From the NCBI GenBank assembly GCA_023419315.1, contig JAEZYE010000051.1, positions 118,854 through 182,853 of the forward strand: 64,000 bases of DNA, read 5' to 3'. A program made the position numbers and the translations under genes. The DNA comes from Pseudomonadota bacterium (GTDB taxonomy: Bacteria; Pseudomonadota; Gammaproteobacteria; Xanthomonadales; Xanthomonadaceae). The notes below the pieces were generated by a model. It saw only the letters and a list, made by a program, of their open reading frames with translations. It did not search any database and was not told the DNA's origin. Within the stretch, counting starts at the first letter, position 1, and each line of letters starts with the position of its first letter. Shown in pieces: positions 48,842 through 60,364 of this stretch.

Positions 48842-50845
48842 GTGAAGCAACGCCACCTCCTGCTCGCGCTCGCCATTGGCGGCTGCGTGTTCGCTCTCGC
48901 CTCCTGCAAGAAGGAAGACAAACCCGCGCAGGAAGCCGCGGCCCCCGCTGCACCGGCCGGTGAGAACGCGGACCAGTTCATCGCGCGCGTCAACGATGAA
49001 CTCCGCAAGCTCTATCCTGAGATGACCGCATCGCAGTGGCTGTCCAACACCTACATCAATGAAGATTCGCAACTGCTGGAAGCCAAGTACAACGAGCGCT
49101 ACCTGTCGCAGCTCAATACGTGGATCGAGCAGGCGCGCAAGTTCGAAGGCCAGCCGATGTCGCCGCAGACCGCGCGTGCGATCCAGTTGCTGAAGCTGTC
49201 CACCGCGATGCCCGCGCCGCGGGATCCGGTCCGCCTGGCCGAGCTGACGCAGATTGCCTCGAAGATGGGCGGCATGTACGGCGCCGGCAAGTACTGCACG
49301 GGCGAAGGCGACGCGCGCGTCTGCCGCGACCTCGGCCAGCTCGAGGACGTGCTGCGCAGCAGCCGCGACTACGACGCGCAGCTCGATGCCTGGCAGGGCT
49401 GGCACACGATCGCCCAGCCGATGCGCAAGGACTACATCCGTTTCGCGGAACTGGTGAACGAAGGCGCGAAGGAACTCGGCTACGCCGACGCCGGAGAAAT
49501 GTGGCGCAGCGGCTACGACATGACGCCGGCGGAAATGTCCGCCGAAACCGATCGCCTGTGGGGCCAGGTGAAGCCGCTGTACGAACAGCTCCACTGCTAC
49601 ACGCGCACCAAGCTGCAGGCGACGTACGGCGTGGAGAAAGGCCAGGTCAACGGCATGCTGCCCGCGCACCTGACCGGCAACATGTGGCAGCAGGACTGGG
49701 GCAATCTCTGGGACATCCTGCAGCCGTACAAAGGCATGGGCGAACTGAACATCAGCGACGCGCTCAAGGCGCAGTACCAAGCCGACTATGCGAAGGAACT
49801 GGCCAAGGCCGGCACTGCGCCGACGCCGGCGCAGCAGGTGGAAGCCGATCGTGCCGCGCAATTGCTGGTCGCGCGCCAGATGACCGAGCGTGCGCAGGAT
49901 TTCTACGCCTCGCTCGGCATGCCCAAGCTGCCGCCCAGCTACTGGGACAAGACCCAGTTCATCAAGCCGCTGGATCGCGACGTGGTCTGCCATGCCAGCG
50001 CGTGGGACATGAACATGGGCGGCGCCGACGGCAAGTCGCCGGACGTGCGCACGAAGATGTGCATCAAGCCGAACGAAGAAGACTTCACCACCATCTACCA
50101 CGAGCTGGGCCACGTCTATTACTACCTGGCCTACAACCGCCAGCCGCCGCTGTTCCAGAACGGTGCGCATGACGGTTTCCACGAAGCCATCGGCGACACC
50201 ATCGTGCTGGCGATGACGCCGGAATACCTGAAGTCGATCGGACTGGTCGGCGAGCAGCAGCAGAACCACGACGCGCTCATCAACGCGCAGATGCGCATGG
50301 CGCTGGCGAAGGTGTCGTTCATGCCGTTCGGACTGATGATCGATCGCTGGCGCTGGGGCGTGTTCGACGGTTCGATCAAGCCGGGCGACTACAACAAGGC
50401 GTGGTGGGATCTGAAGGCGCGCTACCAGGGCGTGGCGCCGGTCGGTGCGCGTGGCGAGGACTTCTTCGATCCCGGCGCGAAGTACCACGTGCCGGGCAAC
50501 ACGCCGTACACACGCTACTTCCTCTCGCACATCCTGCAGTTCCAGTTCTACAAGGGCCTGTGCGATGCGTCCGGCTACAAGGGGCCGCTGTACAACTGCA
50601 GCTTCTACGGCAACAAGGCAGCCGGCCAGCGCTTCTGGGCGATGCTGGAAAAAGGCGCGGGCCAGCCGTGGCAGGCCACGCTGAAGGAACTCACCGGGAC
50701 CGAGAAGATGGACGCGAGCGCGGTGCTCGAATATTTCGCGCCGTTGCAGGAGTGGCTGAAGCAGCAGAACGAAGGCCAGACCTGCGGTTGGCAAGCGCCC
50801 GCGGCGGTGGCGGCAGCACCGGCCGCAAGTCCCGCCCGACCCTAA
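48842..50845 (+). CDS. M2-family peptidyl-dipeptidase (ACE-like), exported lipoprotein
   Basis: A 667-residue homologue of angiotensin-converting enzyme that removes C-terminal dipeptides. The signal peptide ends in a lipobox-like ALASC with a following KKEDKPAQEA linker, suggesting a lipoprotein. The zinc motif HELGH lies at about 420-424 (TIYHELGHVYYYLAYN), and the third ligand Glu is in HDGFHEAIGD. Tyr/His residues near the C-terminus (NTPYTRYFLSHILQFQFYKGLC) match the chloride and substrate regions of ACE. The GTG start at 48842 gives the signal peptide. It ends at a strong terminator. A nutritional role in peptide use is likely. Confidence 0.92.
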   Translation: MKQRHLLLALAIGGCVFALASCKKEDKPAQEAAAPAAPAGENADQFIARVNDELRKLYPEMTASQWLSNTYINEDSQLLEAKYNERYLSQLNTWIEQARKFEGQPMSPQTARAIQLLKLSTAMPAPRDPVRLAELTQIASKMGGMYGAGKYCTGEGDARVCRDLGQLEDVLRSSRDYDAQLDAWQGWHTIAQPMRKDYIRFAELVNEGAKELGYADAGEMWRSGYDMTPAEMSAETDRLWGQVKPLYEQLHCYTRTKLQATYGVEKGQVNGMLPAHLTGNMWQQDWGNLWDILQPYKGMGELNISDALKAQYQADYAKELAKAGTAPTPAQQVEADRAAQLLVARQMTERAQDFYASLGMPKLPPSYWDKTQFIKPLDRDVVCHASAWDMNMGGADGKSPDVRTKMCIKPNEEDFTTIYHELGHVYYYLAYNRQPPLFQNGAHDGFHEAIGDTIVLAMTPEYLKSIGLVGEQQQNHDALINAQMRMALAKVSFMPFGLMIDRWRWGVFDGSIKPGDYNKAWWDLKARYQGVAPVGARGEDFFDPGAKYHVPGNTPYTRYFLSHILQFQFYKGLCDASGYKGPLYNCSFYGNKAAGQRFWAMLEKGAGQPWQATLKELTGTEKMDASAVLEYFAPLQEWLKQQNEGQTCGWQAPAAVAAAPAASPARP

Positions 50846-50870
50846 CAAAGAGACTTCGCAAAAGCACATA

Positions 50871-50900
50871 AAAACCCGGCCAAGGCCGGGTTTTCTTTTT
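50871..50900 (+). terminator. Intrinsic terminator of the M2 peptidase gene
   Basis: AAAACCCGGC/GCCGGGTTTT (50871-50894) with the loop CAAG, followed by CTTTTT. It lies 26 bases after the stop codon and also isolates the next gene. Confidence 0.88.
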
Positions 50901-50968
50901 CATGTCGTTGATAATGTGATTTCCCGAATCCACTGATAGCATCACCGAAAACTGACATGGAGGTTACG

Positions 50969-52522
50969 ATGTCCCGATTGCTCAGCACTGCCGTCACGCT
51001 TGCCCTGGCCTGCTCGACCGTTCCCGCATTGAAAGCCCAGAGCGTGGCTGGCGAACCCAGCCGCACGACACAGCAAACCGCGCCGACATGGCGATCGGCG
51101 GCATTCCCCGAATACCAGGCCGCCCGCATCGACTACCGCGAAATGCCGGTCGCTCGCCTGCTGGATCTGCAGAAACGCAACGCGCTGCGGCAGCGCAAGG
51201 GCGTACAGATCGGCATGGCGCGCAAGCTCGCCACCGAAGGCGCAACGACGGCAGCCTCACCGGTGCTGCAGTGGCGCACGGTCAGCGGCGGCGCCGTCGC
51301 CCGGGCCCGCATCAGCTCGCCGGACGCACTGGCCGTGCGCGTGGGCCTGCAGGTCAAGCAATTGCATCCGGATGTGGAGCTGCGTTTCGCCGGTTCCGAT
51401 GCACCGGGGGATGTCGTCGAAGTCATCACTGCCGGACGCGCGCAGTCGCTGGCCGACGCGCAAGGCATCTACTGGAGCCCGAGCACGGATGGCCAGACGC
51501 AGTGGATCGAGATCTACCGGCCGGCGCACGTCGTCGCCAGCCGGGCACGCCTTTCGGCGCCGCAGATCGCGCACCTGATCGCCAACAGCCGCAACGACTT
51601 CAAGATTGTCGAGAAGATTGGCGAATCCGGTTCGTGCAACGTGGACGCCGTCTGCCGCGTGGCCGAACTGGGCGAGCGCTATAGCCGCGCGCTGCGTTCG
51701 GTCGCGCACATGCAGTTCGTCACGCAGGACAGCAGCGGCCAGTCCGGCGTCTACATCTGCACCGGCACGCTGCTCAACGACACCAACCAGGCCACGCAGA
51801 CGCCGTATTTCTATTCGGCGCACCACTGCATCAGCACGCAGGCGGAAGCCTCCACGCTCAACACGTTCTGGGGGTATGAAGCCACCACGTGCGGCGGCGG
51901 CGTGGCTGCGGCCACCCGGCGCCTGTCGGGCGGCGCGACCTATCTGTATTCGGACGCCAACACCGACGCGTTGCTGCTGCGCCTCAACGATGCCGCGCCG
52001 GCGGGCGTGGAGTTCAGCGGGTGGGATTCGGCGGCCATCCCGGCGTCCAGCGCCGTGCTCGCCATCCACCATCCGCGCGGCGACGTCAAGAAGGTTTCCT
52101 CGGGCCAGCACATTCCCGCAGCCAGCGATGCGTGGGAGAACGGCGTGGGCTGGTCCAGCGGCACCACCGAAGGCGGCAGCAGCGGCTCGGCCCTGTTCAC
52201 GCTGGCCAGCGACGGCTATCGCCTGCGCGGAGGACTGCACGGCGGCAACGCCAGCTGCGCGAACTCCGGCAACCTGAGCAATACGCAGAACCGCGACTAT
52301 TACTCGCGCTTTGACGTGGTGTTCCCGTCGATCAGCAAGTGGCTCGCACCGACCGGCCCGCATCTGGCCAACGGCTCGCAACCGCTGGTGCCGGGACAGG
52401 TGCCTGCCGCGGTTCGCAGCGCAGCGCCAGCCATGGCGACTCCCGCCGCAGCCCCGGTGACCCGCAGCGCAAAACGCACTCCGATTCGCACCCGCGGCTG
52501 GATCCGGCAGGTCGAACTCTGA
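50969..52522 (+). CDS. Secreted trypsin-fold serine protease (lysyl endopeptidase-like)
   Basis: A 517-residue preproenzyme. A signal peptide (LLSTAVTLALACSTVPALKAQ) is followed by a long propeptide to about 220 (FPEYQAARIDYREMPVARL, with internal beta-rich strands). The catalytic domain starts near GESGSCNVDAVC. The triad is His286 in FYSAHHCIS, Asp in YSDANTDALLLRL, and Ser405 in TEGGSSGSAL, the arrangement of Achromobacter/Lysobacter lysyl endopeptidases. Cysteines in SCNVDAVC, ICTGT, HHCIS, TTCGG and ASCANSG probably form disulfides. A Pro/Ala-rich basic tail ends the protein. The ATG at 50969 is preceded by TGGAGGT; an upstream ATG at 50957 overlaps that site. Confidence 0.87.
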   Translation: MSRLLSTAVTLALACSTVPALKAQSVAGEPSRTTQQTAPTWRSAAFPEYQAARIDYREMPVARLLDLQKRNALRQRKGVQIGMARKLATEGATTAASPVLQWRTVSGGAVARARISSPDALAVRVGLQVKQLHPDVELRFAGSDAPGDVVEVITAGRAQSLADAQGIYWSPSTDGQTQWIEIYRPAHVVASRARLSAPQIAHLIANSRNDFKIVEKIGESGSCNVDAVCRVAELGERYSRALRSVAHMQFVTQDSSGQSGVYICTGTLLNDTNQATQTPYFYSAHHCISTQAEASTLNTFWGYEATTCGGGVAAATRRLSGGATYLYSDANTDALLLRLNDAAPAGVEFSGWDSAAIPASSAVLAIHHPRGDVKKVSSGQHIPAASDAWENGVGWSSGTTEGGSSGSALFTLASDGYRLRGGLHGGNASCANSGNLSNTQNRDYYSRFDVVFPSISKWLAPTGPHLANGSQPLVPGQVPAAVRSAAPAMATPAAAPVTRSAKRTPIRTRGWIRQVEL

Positions 52523-52532
52523 GGCCGAAAAG

Positions 52533-52559
52533 AAAAAGCCGGCGAAAGCCGGCTTTTTT
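52533..52559. terminator. Bidirectional intrinsic terminator between convergent genes
   Basis: AAAAAGCCGGC-GAAA-GCCGGCTTTTT, an 11-bp stem with a GNRA-type GAAA loop. A T-run follows in the rightward direction, and A-run symmetry serves the leftward direction. It separates the serine protease gene from the leftward gene ending at 52587. Confidence 0.9.
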
Positions 52560-52586
52560 CATCGAGGACCTGCGCGCGCGGGTGCA

Positions 52587-53048
52587 TCAATGCAGCCGCG
52601 TCTCCGCAGCTTCGTCTCCATCCGGTTCCTGCCCGGGCTCGCCCTCGACCGCATCCAGCGTGTTTGCACCGGCCTGCATTTCGGCTTCCAGCTTCTTCTC
52701 GAACTCTTCGAGCTTCATGCCTTGCGCAGCCGCTTCGATGACCGCGGTATCGCGCAGTTCGTCCGAATAGATCAGCCGCACCGGCTGGCCCTGTGCTTCG
52801 TGCAACGCGGCGGCGCGCTTGATCATCGTCAGCACCTCGGCGGCGCTGTCCGAACTTCCTGCGATGCGGCCATCCATGCCGAGCACCCAGACACCCGCGC
52901 GGCGCACGATGCCGGCGAGCAGTTCGCCTTGCGGGTTGCGCAACTCGGCGTGCGGCTCGATGCCCGGTGCATTGGCGCGCGCCAGATTGCGGTCGCGGAT
53001 GGCCTTGCGCTTCTTCGCGTCGCGGCGGGCCTTGGAATTCGTGGACAT
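52587..53048 (-). CDS. Uncharacterised basic-N-terminus soluble protein
   Basis: A 153-residue cytoplasmic protein with a strongly basic start (MSTNSKARRDAKKRKAIRDRNLARANA). A small alpha/beta middle follows (ELLAGIVRRAGVWVLGMDGRIAGSSDSAAEVLTMIKRAAAL, LIYSDELRDTAVIEAAAQGMKLEEFEKKLEAEM). It ends with an acidic tail (EGEPGQEPDGDEAAE). The basic head suggests nucleic acid or ribosome contact, but no domain is recognised. AGGAAA precedes the ATG. It is 10 bases downstream of the Bcr/CflA exporter gene on the same strand. Confidence 0.72.
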   Translation of the reverse strand: MSTNSKARRDAKKRKAIRDRNLARANAPGIEPHAELRNPQGELLAGIVRRAGVWVLGMDGRIAGSSDSAAEVLTMIKRAAALHEAQGQPVRLIYSDELRDTAVIEAAAQGMKLEEFEKKLEAEMQAGANTLDAVEGEPGQEPDGDEAAETRLH

Positions 53049-53058
53049 GGGATTTCCT

Positions 53059-54315
53059 TCAGATCTGATCAGTGGGTTCGAGCGCGGCGGGAGCTTCGGG
53101 GCACGCCGGGGTGCGTGTGCTGAGGGCGGCTTCCCAGCGCCAGAATATCCACCCGGCGAAGCTGAAAGCCGCCGCGCCCAGCGCAAGATGCAGCCCGCGG
53201 TGGCTCAGCAACGCCGACACCACGCCCGCGATGATCGTGTTGATCACCAGGTTGCTGAACGCCTGCAGCGATGACGCCGCGCCACGCTGCCGCGGATACA
53301 TGTCGAGGATCGACAGCGTGAGGATTGGGAAGATCAACGCCACGCCGAACGCCGCAACACACATCGGCAGCACCGCCCACGGCACGCGTATCGCATCGCC
53401 GGCCCACGCGTTGTAGGCGATGTTGCCGACGGACGCGATGCCGATGCAGGCGAACCCGATGCGCGTGAGCTGCAATCCGCTGATGCGGCCGGCCGCGCGT
53501 CCGGACACGAACGCACCCAGCGTCATGCCGCCGATGGTCGGCAGGAACAGCCACGCAAACTGCTGTTCGTCCAGGTGCAGCAGATCGAGCACGAAGCTGG
53601 GCGCCGAGGCGATATACAGGAACAGGCCGCCGAAGCTCAACGAGCCCGCCAGCGCCAGGCGCTGGAAACGCGGATTGAGCCCGATCGCGAAGTAGTCGCG
53701 CAGCAGATGGCGCGGCGACACGCGCACGCGGTTTTCCGGCGGATGGGTTTCCGGCAGCCACGTGCCGACAGTGATCAACAGCAGCAGTGAAAACGCGGCC
53801 AGGAACCAGAAGATGACCGGCCACGCACTCCAGCCCAGGATCCAGCCACCGATGATCGGGGCAATGGCCGGCGCGATGCCGAAAATCATCGAGACCTGGC
53901 TCATCAGCCGTTGCGCGTCGTCGCCATGCAGGACGTCACGGATGACGGCGCGCCCGACGATGAAACCCACGCCGGCCGAAAAGCCCTGCAATGCGCGGAA
54001 CGCCAGCAGCGTCGTCATGTCGCGCGAAAGCGCGCAGCCGATGGAGGCGACCAGGAAGACGCCCAGCCCGGCGAGGATGACCTTGCGGCGTCCGAACGTG
54101 TCGGACAACGGACCGTGCACCAGGCTCATCAGGGCGTACGTCAGCAGGTAGACGCTGATGACCTGCTGCATCGCCAGCTTGTCCACCGCCAGCTGCGCTT
54201 CCATCGCCGGAAACGCAGGAAAGATGGTGTCGATCGAGAACGGACCGAACATCGCCAGCCCGCCCAGCAGCACCGCCAGCCGACGATTGGAAATGGCTGT
54301 CTTCGTGTGGCTCAT
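53059..54315 (-). CDS. Bcr/CflA-family MFS drug exporter
   Basis: A 418-residue major facilitator with twelve membrane segments. Drug:H+ antiporter-1 features are an N-terminal LLGGLAMFGPFSIDTIFPAFPAM, HGPLSDTFGRRKVILAG between helices 2 and 3, ALQGFSAGVGFIVGRAVIRD (helix 4) and APAIAPIIGGWILGWSAW (motif C, helix 5). Predicted to expel bicyclomycin-, chloramphenicol- or sulfonamide-like compounds or natural peptides. The ATG at 54315 overlaps the stop of the upstream membrane-protein gene by ATGA. No local repressor gene is seen. Confidence 0.88.
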   Translation of the reverse strand: MSHTKTAISNRRLAVLLGGLAMFGPFSIDTIFPAFPAMEAQLAVDKLAMQQVISVYLLTYALMSLVHGPLSDTFGRRKVILAGLGVFLVASIGCALSRDMTTLLAFRALQGFSAGVGFIVGRAVIRDVLHGDDAQRLMSQVSMIFGIAPAIAPIIGGWILGWSAWPVIFWFLAAFSLLLLITVGTWLPETHPPENRVRVSPRHLLRDYFAIGLNPRFQRLALAGSLSFGGLFLYIASAPSFVLDLLHLDEQQFAWLFLPTIGGMTLGAFVSGRAAGRISGLQLTRIGFACIGIASVGNIAYNAWAGDAIRVPWAVLPMCVAAFGVALIFPILTLSILDMYPRQRGAASSLQAFSNLVINTIIAGVVSALLSHRGLHLALGAAAFSFAGWIFWRWEAALSTRTPACPEAPAALEPTDQI

Positions 54316-55103
54316 CGCGCGGCCTTCGTCCCGGCGGCAGGCGCGGCGGCCCGACGCGGCAGCGACGTCAGCCGCTTCACCGCGGAAACCGGAATCGCCT
54401 CCGCCTGCCGCGTGGCCGGCCACCACAGCAGGACATACGCGTTGGTGGTGCCAAGCAGGCGGGCGCTGCCCGGCTGCGGCGCATCCTCCCCGGCAAGCAC
54501 GACCTGGACGGGCACACCGCCGCCCCGGAGGATCGTCAACGCCTTGCCGGACACATACGCAGTGCAGGCCCAGACCATGCACCAGAACACGCCGAACACC
54601 AGCCCGCTCACCGGCGCGATGCCGAAGCCGCGCCAGCTCAGCCAGCGGCGTTCCGGGAACAGCTGCCGTCCCCACCAGTGCGTGCGCATTTCGCTCACGC
54701 GCTGCGGGTGGCGCGCGCGGTATCGCTCCGGCCAAGTGACCAGCAGCATCAGTGCGACCGAACAGGCCAGCACCAGCGCGTACATCGGGTCGTGCAGGCC
54801 GGCGACCAGATAGTCCGAAGCCTGCATGTATTCCATGATGGGCAGCCCGAAGGCCCGGTAGAACCAGAAGTTCGCCCACAGGCCGATGAACGATACAAAC
54901 AGGTAGGCGACCGCCACCAGCAGGCTGGGCTCGCCCAGCAACCAGCGGCCGCCGCGCAATACCCAGGGCTCGACGGGCGGAAGTCCTTCCGCCGACGGCA
55001 CGGCGACCACGACCGCTGCGGCGCCGTGGTCCGTTACGGCGCGGGGAGACTCGGCGGGGGCAACAGGGTCCATGCAGGGGTCCGCATCCAGGGGCGCGGC
55101 CAT
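54312..55103 (-). CDS. Inner-membrane protein coupled to the Bcr/CflA exporter, function unknown
   Basis: A 263-residue protein (start 55103; ATG 55073 is an equally possible start giving 253 residues). Three membrane helices are visible: LLVAVAYLFVSFIGLWANFWFY, YALVLACSVALMLLVTW, and IAPVSGLVFGVFWCMVWACTAYV. A C-terminal extracytoplasmic or cytosolic domain follows (GVPVQVVLAGEDAPQPGSARLLGTTNAYVLLWW) that looks beta-rich, ending in a basic Ala-rich tail. The gene overlaps the exporter start by ATGA, implying a coupled product. Its 5' end lies only about 35 bases from the gcvP promoter on the other strand. No family is recognised. Confidence 0.68.
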   Translation of the reverse strand: MAAPLDADPCMDPVAPAESPRAVTDHGAAAVVVAVPSAEGLPPVEPWVLRGGRWLLGEPSLLVAVAYLFVSFIGLWANFWFYRAFGLPIMEYMQASDYLVAGLHDPMYALVLACSVALMLLVTWPERYRARHPQRVSEMRTHWWGRQLFPERRWLSWRGFGIAPVSGLVFGVFWCMVWACTAYVSGKALTILRGGGVPVQVVLAGEDAPQPGSARLLGTTNAYVLLWWPATRQAEAIPVSAVKRLTSLPRRAAAPAAGTKAAR

Positions 55104-55138
55104 TCTATCGGGCCGGCGATGGCGCGCCGTCGCCGGGC

Positions 55139-55144
55139 TATAAT
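55139..55144 (+). promoter_or_regulatory. Perfect -10 hexamer upstream of the glycine riboswitch
   Basis: TATAAT ends 16 bases before the first riboswitch stem. It places the transcription start at about 55151, so that the complete riboswitch is transcribed. A recognisable -35 box is not seen. Confidence 0.6.
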
Positions 55145-55160
55145 CGGCCGGCAAAAAAAC

Positions 55161-55340
55161 GGTGGGAGAAGCGGTTCGACCCGCTGCCGAAGGCGCAACG
55201 CCCGTAATCGCTCAGGCCCGAATACCACCCCGGCAACAAACACTCTGGAGAGATCGGCGGCCCACCGGGCGTCAGCCGGCGCCGAAGGGGCACGAAGCTG
55301 GCGAACCCGGCTTCCAAACTCTCAGGCAAAAGGACAGAGG
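55161..55340 (+). promoter_or_regulatory. Tandem glycine riboswitch controlling gcvP
   Basis: Two glycine aptamers in series. Aptamer 1 has P1 arms GGTGG (55161-55165) and CCACC (55225-55229), with core TGCCGAAGGCGCAA and CTCAGGCCCGAATACC. Aptamer 2 has P1 arms CTCTG (55243-55247) and CAGAG (55335-55339), with core CGCCGAAGGGGCA and CTCTCAGGCAAAAGGACAGAG. These match the conserved glycine riboswitch sequence very closely. The 5' leader before aptamer 1 and the short linker can form the known kink-turn. Glycine binding is expected to turn on expression of the glycine cleavage enzyme. No obvious terminator lies in the 55 bases before the start, so control may be translational. Confidence 0.95.
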
Positions 55341-55396
55341 GGCGCCCCACGTGCGATCGCACGCCCGGCTTCATGCCCTTTCCGGACGCCCCAGCC

Positions 55397-58285
<2,889 letters not shown>

Positions 58286-58305
58286 GCCCGCGCCACCGCG
58301 CAGTC

Positions 58306-58336
58306 AAAAAGCCCCGCTTTCGGCGGGGCTTTTTTT
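58306..58336 (+). terminator. Intrinsic terminator of gcvP
   Basis: AAAAAGCCCCGC/GCGGGGCTTTTT with a five-base loop, ending in a run of seven T. It lies 20 bases after the gcvP stop and may also serve the leftward gene ending at 58363. Confidence 0.9.
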
Positions 58337-58362
58337 CATCCGCCTGCGTTCGGCGGCACAAC

Positions 58363-58836
58363 TCAATCCAGCGACTTGAGCATGTTGATGCTGGTGACCG
58401 CGTAACCCAGCCGCACATACAGCGCGCGCGCCGCGATGTTGTGGCCGAAGACATGCAGGCCCACGCGTGTCACACCGGCCGCGCGCAACTGGTGCTCCAT
58501 CTCGCGGAACGCCGCCGTCGCGAATCCCTTGCGGCGTTGCGCGGCATCGATATGCAGATCGTAGACATGCACCTGCGGCGCGCTTGACGTGGTGTCCACC
58601 GCATACCACAACGACCCCACGCGCTGGTTGCCGGAGCGGATGCACAGCAGCGTGTGTCCCACCGTCGCCGTGCCATCCGGCAGCAGCGCCATGAAATCCG
58701 CGCGCGAACGCGCCAGCGCACCGGCTTGCGGCCACCGCCCGGCGACCACGTTTTCCTGTGCATACGTTTCGATGGCCTGCGGGAGGAATTCCTCGAACTC
58801 CGCGTGCGTCATCGGCGTCAGGCGAACCGCTTTCAT
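58363..58836 (-). CDS. GNAT-family N-acetyltransferase
   Basis: A 157-residue acetyltransferase. Core strands are VGSLWYAVD and QVHVYDLHIDAAQRRKGFATAAFREME, containing the acetyl-CoA loop (R-R-K-G-F-A/G). VTRVGLHVFGHNIAARALYVRLGYAVTSINM is the C-terminal motif B. It belongs to the common small GNAT group; the substrate cannot be predicted. The start at 58836 (MKAVRLTPMTHAEF) fits family N-termini; an ATG six codons upstream is possible. It shares the gcvP terminator region by convergent orientation. Confidence 0.85.
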   Translation of the reverse strand: MKAVRLTPMTHAEFEEFLPQAIETYAQENVVAGRWPQAGALARSRADFMALLPDGTATVGHTLLCIRSGNQRVGSLWYAVDTTSSAPQVHVYDLHIDAAQRRKGFATAAFREMEHQLRAAGVTRVGLHVFGHNIAARALYVRLGYAVTSINMLKSLD

Positions 58837-58866
58837 CAGGTATCCGTCGTACACGTCAGTCCGCCA

Positions 58867-59178
58867 TTACACGCGAGGCGGACGACGGCGGTCCAGTTCG
58901 ACCGGCACGGCCGGCAACGTATCGCTGGTAAGCGCCGTCAGCTGGCAGAACACCGCATCGTAGGCCGCGACTTCTTCCTGGTAGCTGCACTCGGCGCGAA
59001 ACGGATTGCGCGCCGACAGTTTGTGCGCGACGGCGCGCAGGCGTTCGCCATCCGGATGCGTCTGCACCAGGGCGGCCAGCCAGACGGTCAACGCTTCGAG
59101 TTGGCCGAGGGCGCGCGCGTCGGTGGCTTCAAGCCGGCTGAGGCAATTCTTGAAATGGGTTTCCGAAAACATGAGCAT
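58867..59178 (-). CDS. Small hypothetical protein
   Basis: A 103-residue soluble protein (start 59178; ATG 59190 is an alternative) that looks mostly helical: MFSETHFKNCLSRLEATDARALGQLEALTVWLAALVQTHPDGERLRAVAHKL and SYQEEVAAYDAVFCQLTAL. It ends in an Arg/Pro tail. No domain is recognised. It lies 30 bases upstream of the GNAT gene on the same strand and could be in one unit with it. The ribosome-binding site is weak, so the call rests mainly on codon pattern and the lack of any better frame. Confidence 0.5.
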   Translation of the reverse strand: MLMFSETHFKNCLSRLEATDARALGQLEALTVWLAALVQTHPDGERLRAVAHKLSARNPFRAECSYQEEVAAYDAVFCQLTALTSDTLPAVPVELDRRRPPRV

Positions 59179-59411
59179 GACTTCTGGCATCCATGAAGGG
59201 ACGCGATGCAGTCCCCTCACCGCATGGCTTGTCTGCTCACACGCAGGACGTGCAACCCACCGGACAGGATCGACCTGCGCTTGCCGGAACCAGTCAGGCA
59301 CCGTTGCAGCGGATGAAGTGCAGGCTGAATCAGCCGCTCGCCCTGTTCATCGCGCTCGATGACTTCCGGCCGGGTTCTGAATCCAGGGCACCCCACATCA
59401 CGCAGGAACAC

Positions 59412-59753
59412 TCATGACTTGCCGGGTGGCAGTTCTTCCTCGTCTTCGTCGTACGCCGGCGGCGAGTAGAAGTTGAGCGTCTTCAACAAGCCGCGGCCGG
59501 TATTGCGGATTTCGTGGCGTTCGCCGCGTGCGATCACCAGCAAGCTGCCCGCGCGCAACCGGGTTCGCGCGCCCTCGATGATGGCGACGCCAGTTCCCGA
59601 CACGACGAACAACCACTGATCCGCGCCGCGATGGCGATTGTCCGGGCCGCCTTCGCTGCCACCCGGCGCAATCACCATTTCCGCGGCCTGCACCTTGCGT
59701 TCGCGGAACGCGACCCGGAATCCCTTGCCGAACCTCAGGTGCTTGTACTGCAT
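59412..59753 (-). CDS. Cupin-domain protein
   Basis: A 113-residue single-domain cupin. Metal-binding motif 1 is partly conserved (GGPDNRHRGADQWLFVVSGTGVAIIEG), and motif 2 is GSLLVIARGERHEIRNTG, giving His and Glu ligands. An acidic tail follows (YDEDEEELPPG). Such stand-alone cupins bind metal and small molecules or act as simple enzymes such as isomerases or dioxygenases; no specific substrate is evident. It begins nine bases after the stop of the stress-protein gene on the same strand, so the two are probably cotranscribed. Confidence 0.82.
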   Translation of the reverse strand: MQYKHLRFGKGFRVAFRERKVQAAEMVIAPGGSEGGPDNRHRGADQWLFVVSGTGVAIIEGARTRLRAGSLLVIARGERHEIRNTGRGLLKTLNFYSPPAYDEDEEELPPGKS

Positions 59754-59762
59754 GCGCCTGCC

Positions 59763-60251
59763 TCAGTGGCGCAGGTTCACTTCGGCGACCTTGTCCTGAT
59801 AGGACTTCTTCGGATCCACGCCCAACAGCATCTTCACGCCCGCCATCAGGCTGTGCTCGTTGAGCCAGATCTCCGCGTGTTCCGGATCGAAGCGCAGCAG
59901 GGCGAGCTTCGGGTCATCCTTGCCTTCGTACCAGGCCGCGATGAACGGATTCCACAAACGTTCGACGACTGCGCGATCCGTGTTGAGGACCAGCGTGCCG
60001 TTGATGCTTGCGAACAGCGCATGATCCTTGGCGGCGAACGCGGCAATCGCGCGCTCGGGTGCAGTGACGCGTTGCGCCAGCACGTTGTCGGTGGAAGTGA
60101 AGAACCAGATCGGGCCGCGCCCGGCTTCCTCCATCTGCGCGGTCATCGGGCGCGTGTGGCCGTCTTCGACACCATCGAGTCCGAGCATGACGGTCATGTC
60201 GGACTTCAGCGCCTTCCACAATTTTTCTTCGAGTTCCTGCGGCGTATGCAT
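59763..60251 (-). CDS. Pyridoxamine 5'-phosphate oxidase-like general stress protein
   Basis: A 162-residue flavin-binding split-barrel protein. MTVMLGLDGVEDGHTRPMTAQM and GPIWFFTSTDNVLAQRVTAPERAIAAFAAKDHALFASINGTLVLNTD match the general stress protein 26 group. In B. subtilis and Xanthomonas related proteins bind FMN or FAD. The biological reaction is not settled. The start at 60251 is supported by GGAAGAAG upstream. It is followed at once by the cupin gene, suggesting a small stress-related pair. Confidence 0.86.
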   Translation of the reverse strand: MHTPQELEEKLWKALKSDMTVMLGLDGVEDGHTRPMTAQMEEAGRGPIWFFTSTDNVLAQRVTAPERAIAAFAAKDHALFASINGTLVLNTDRAVVERLWNPFIAAWYEGKDDPKLALLRFDPEHAEIWLNEHSLMAGVKMLLGVDPKKSYQDKVAEVNLRH

Positions 60252-60364
60252 GGCTTCTTCCCGAATGGAATGAAGCCTCAACCTAACCACGCCAGCGTCA
60301 CGATGCCGTCAACTGCACGTTAGGAGGATATGCACGGATGCAAGCACCCGTGCGCGCGGTGCTG

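Noticed and set aside
59193..59417. 74-codon + strand open frame between two leftward genes
   Set aside because: No ribosome-binding site and no plausible fold; treated as intergenic sequence.
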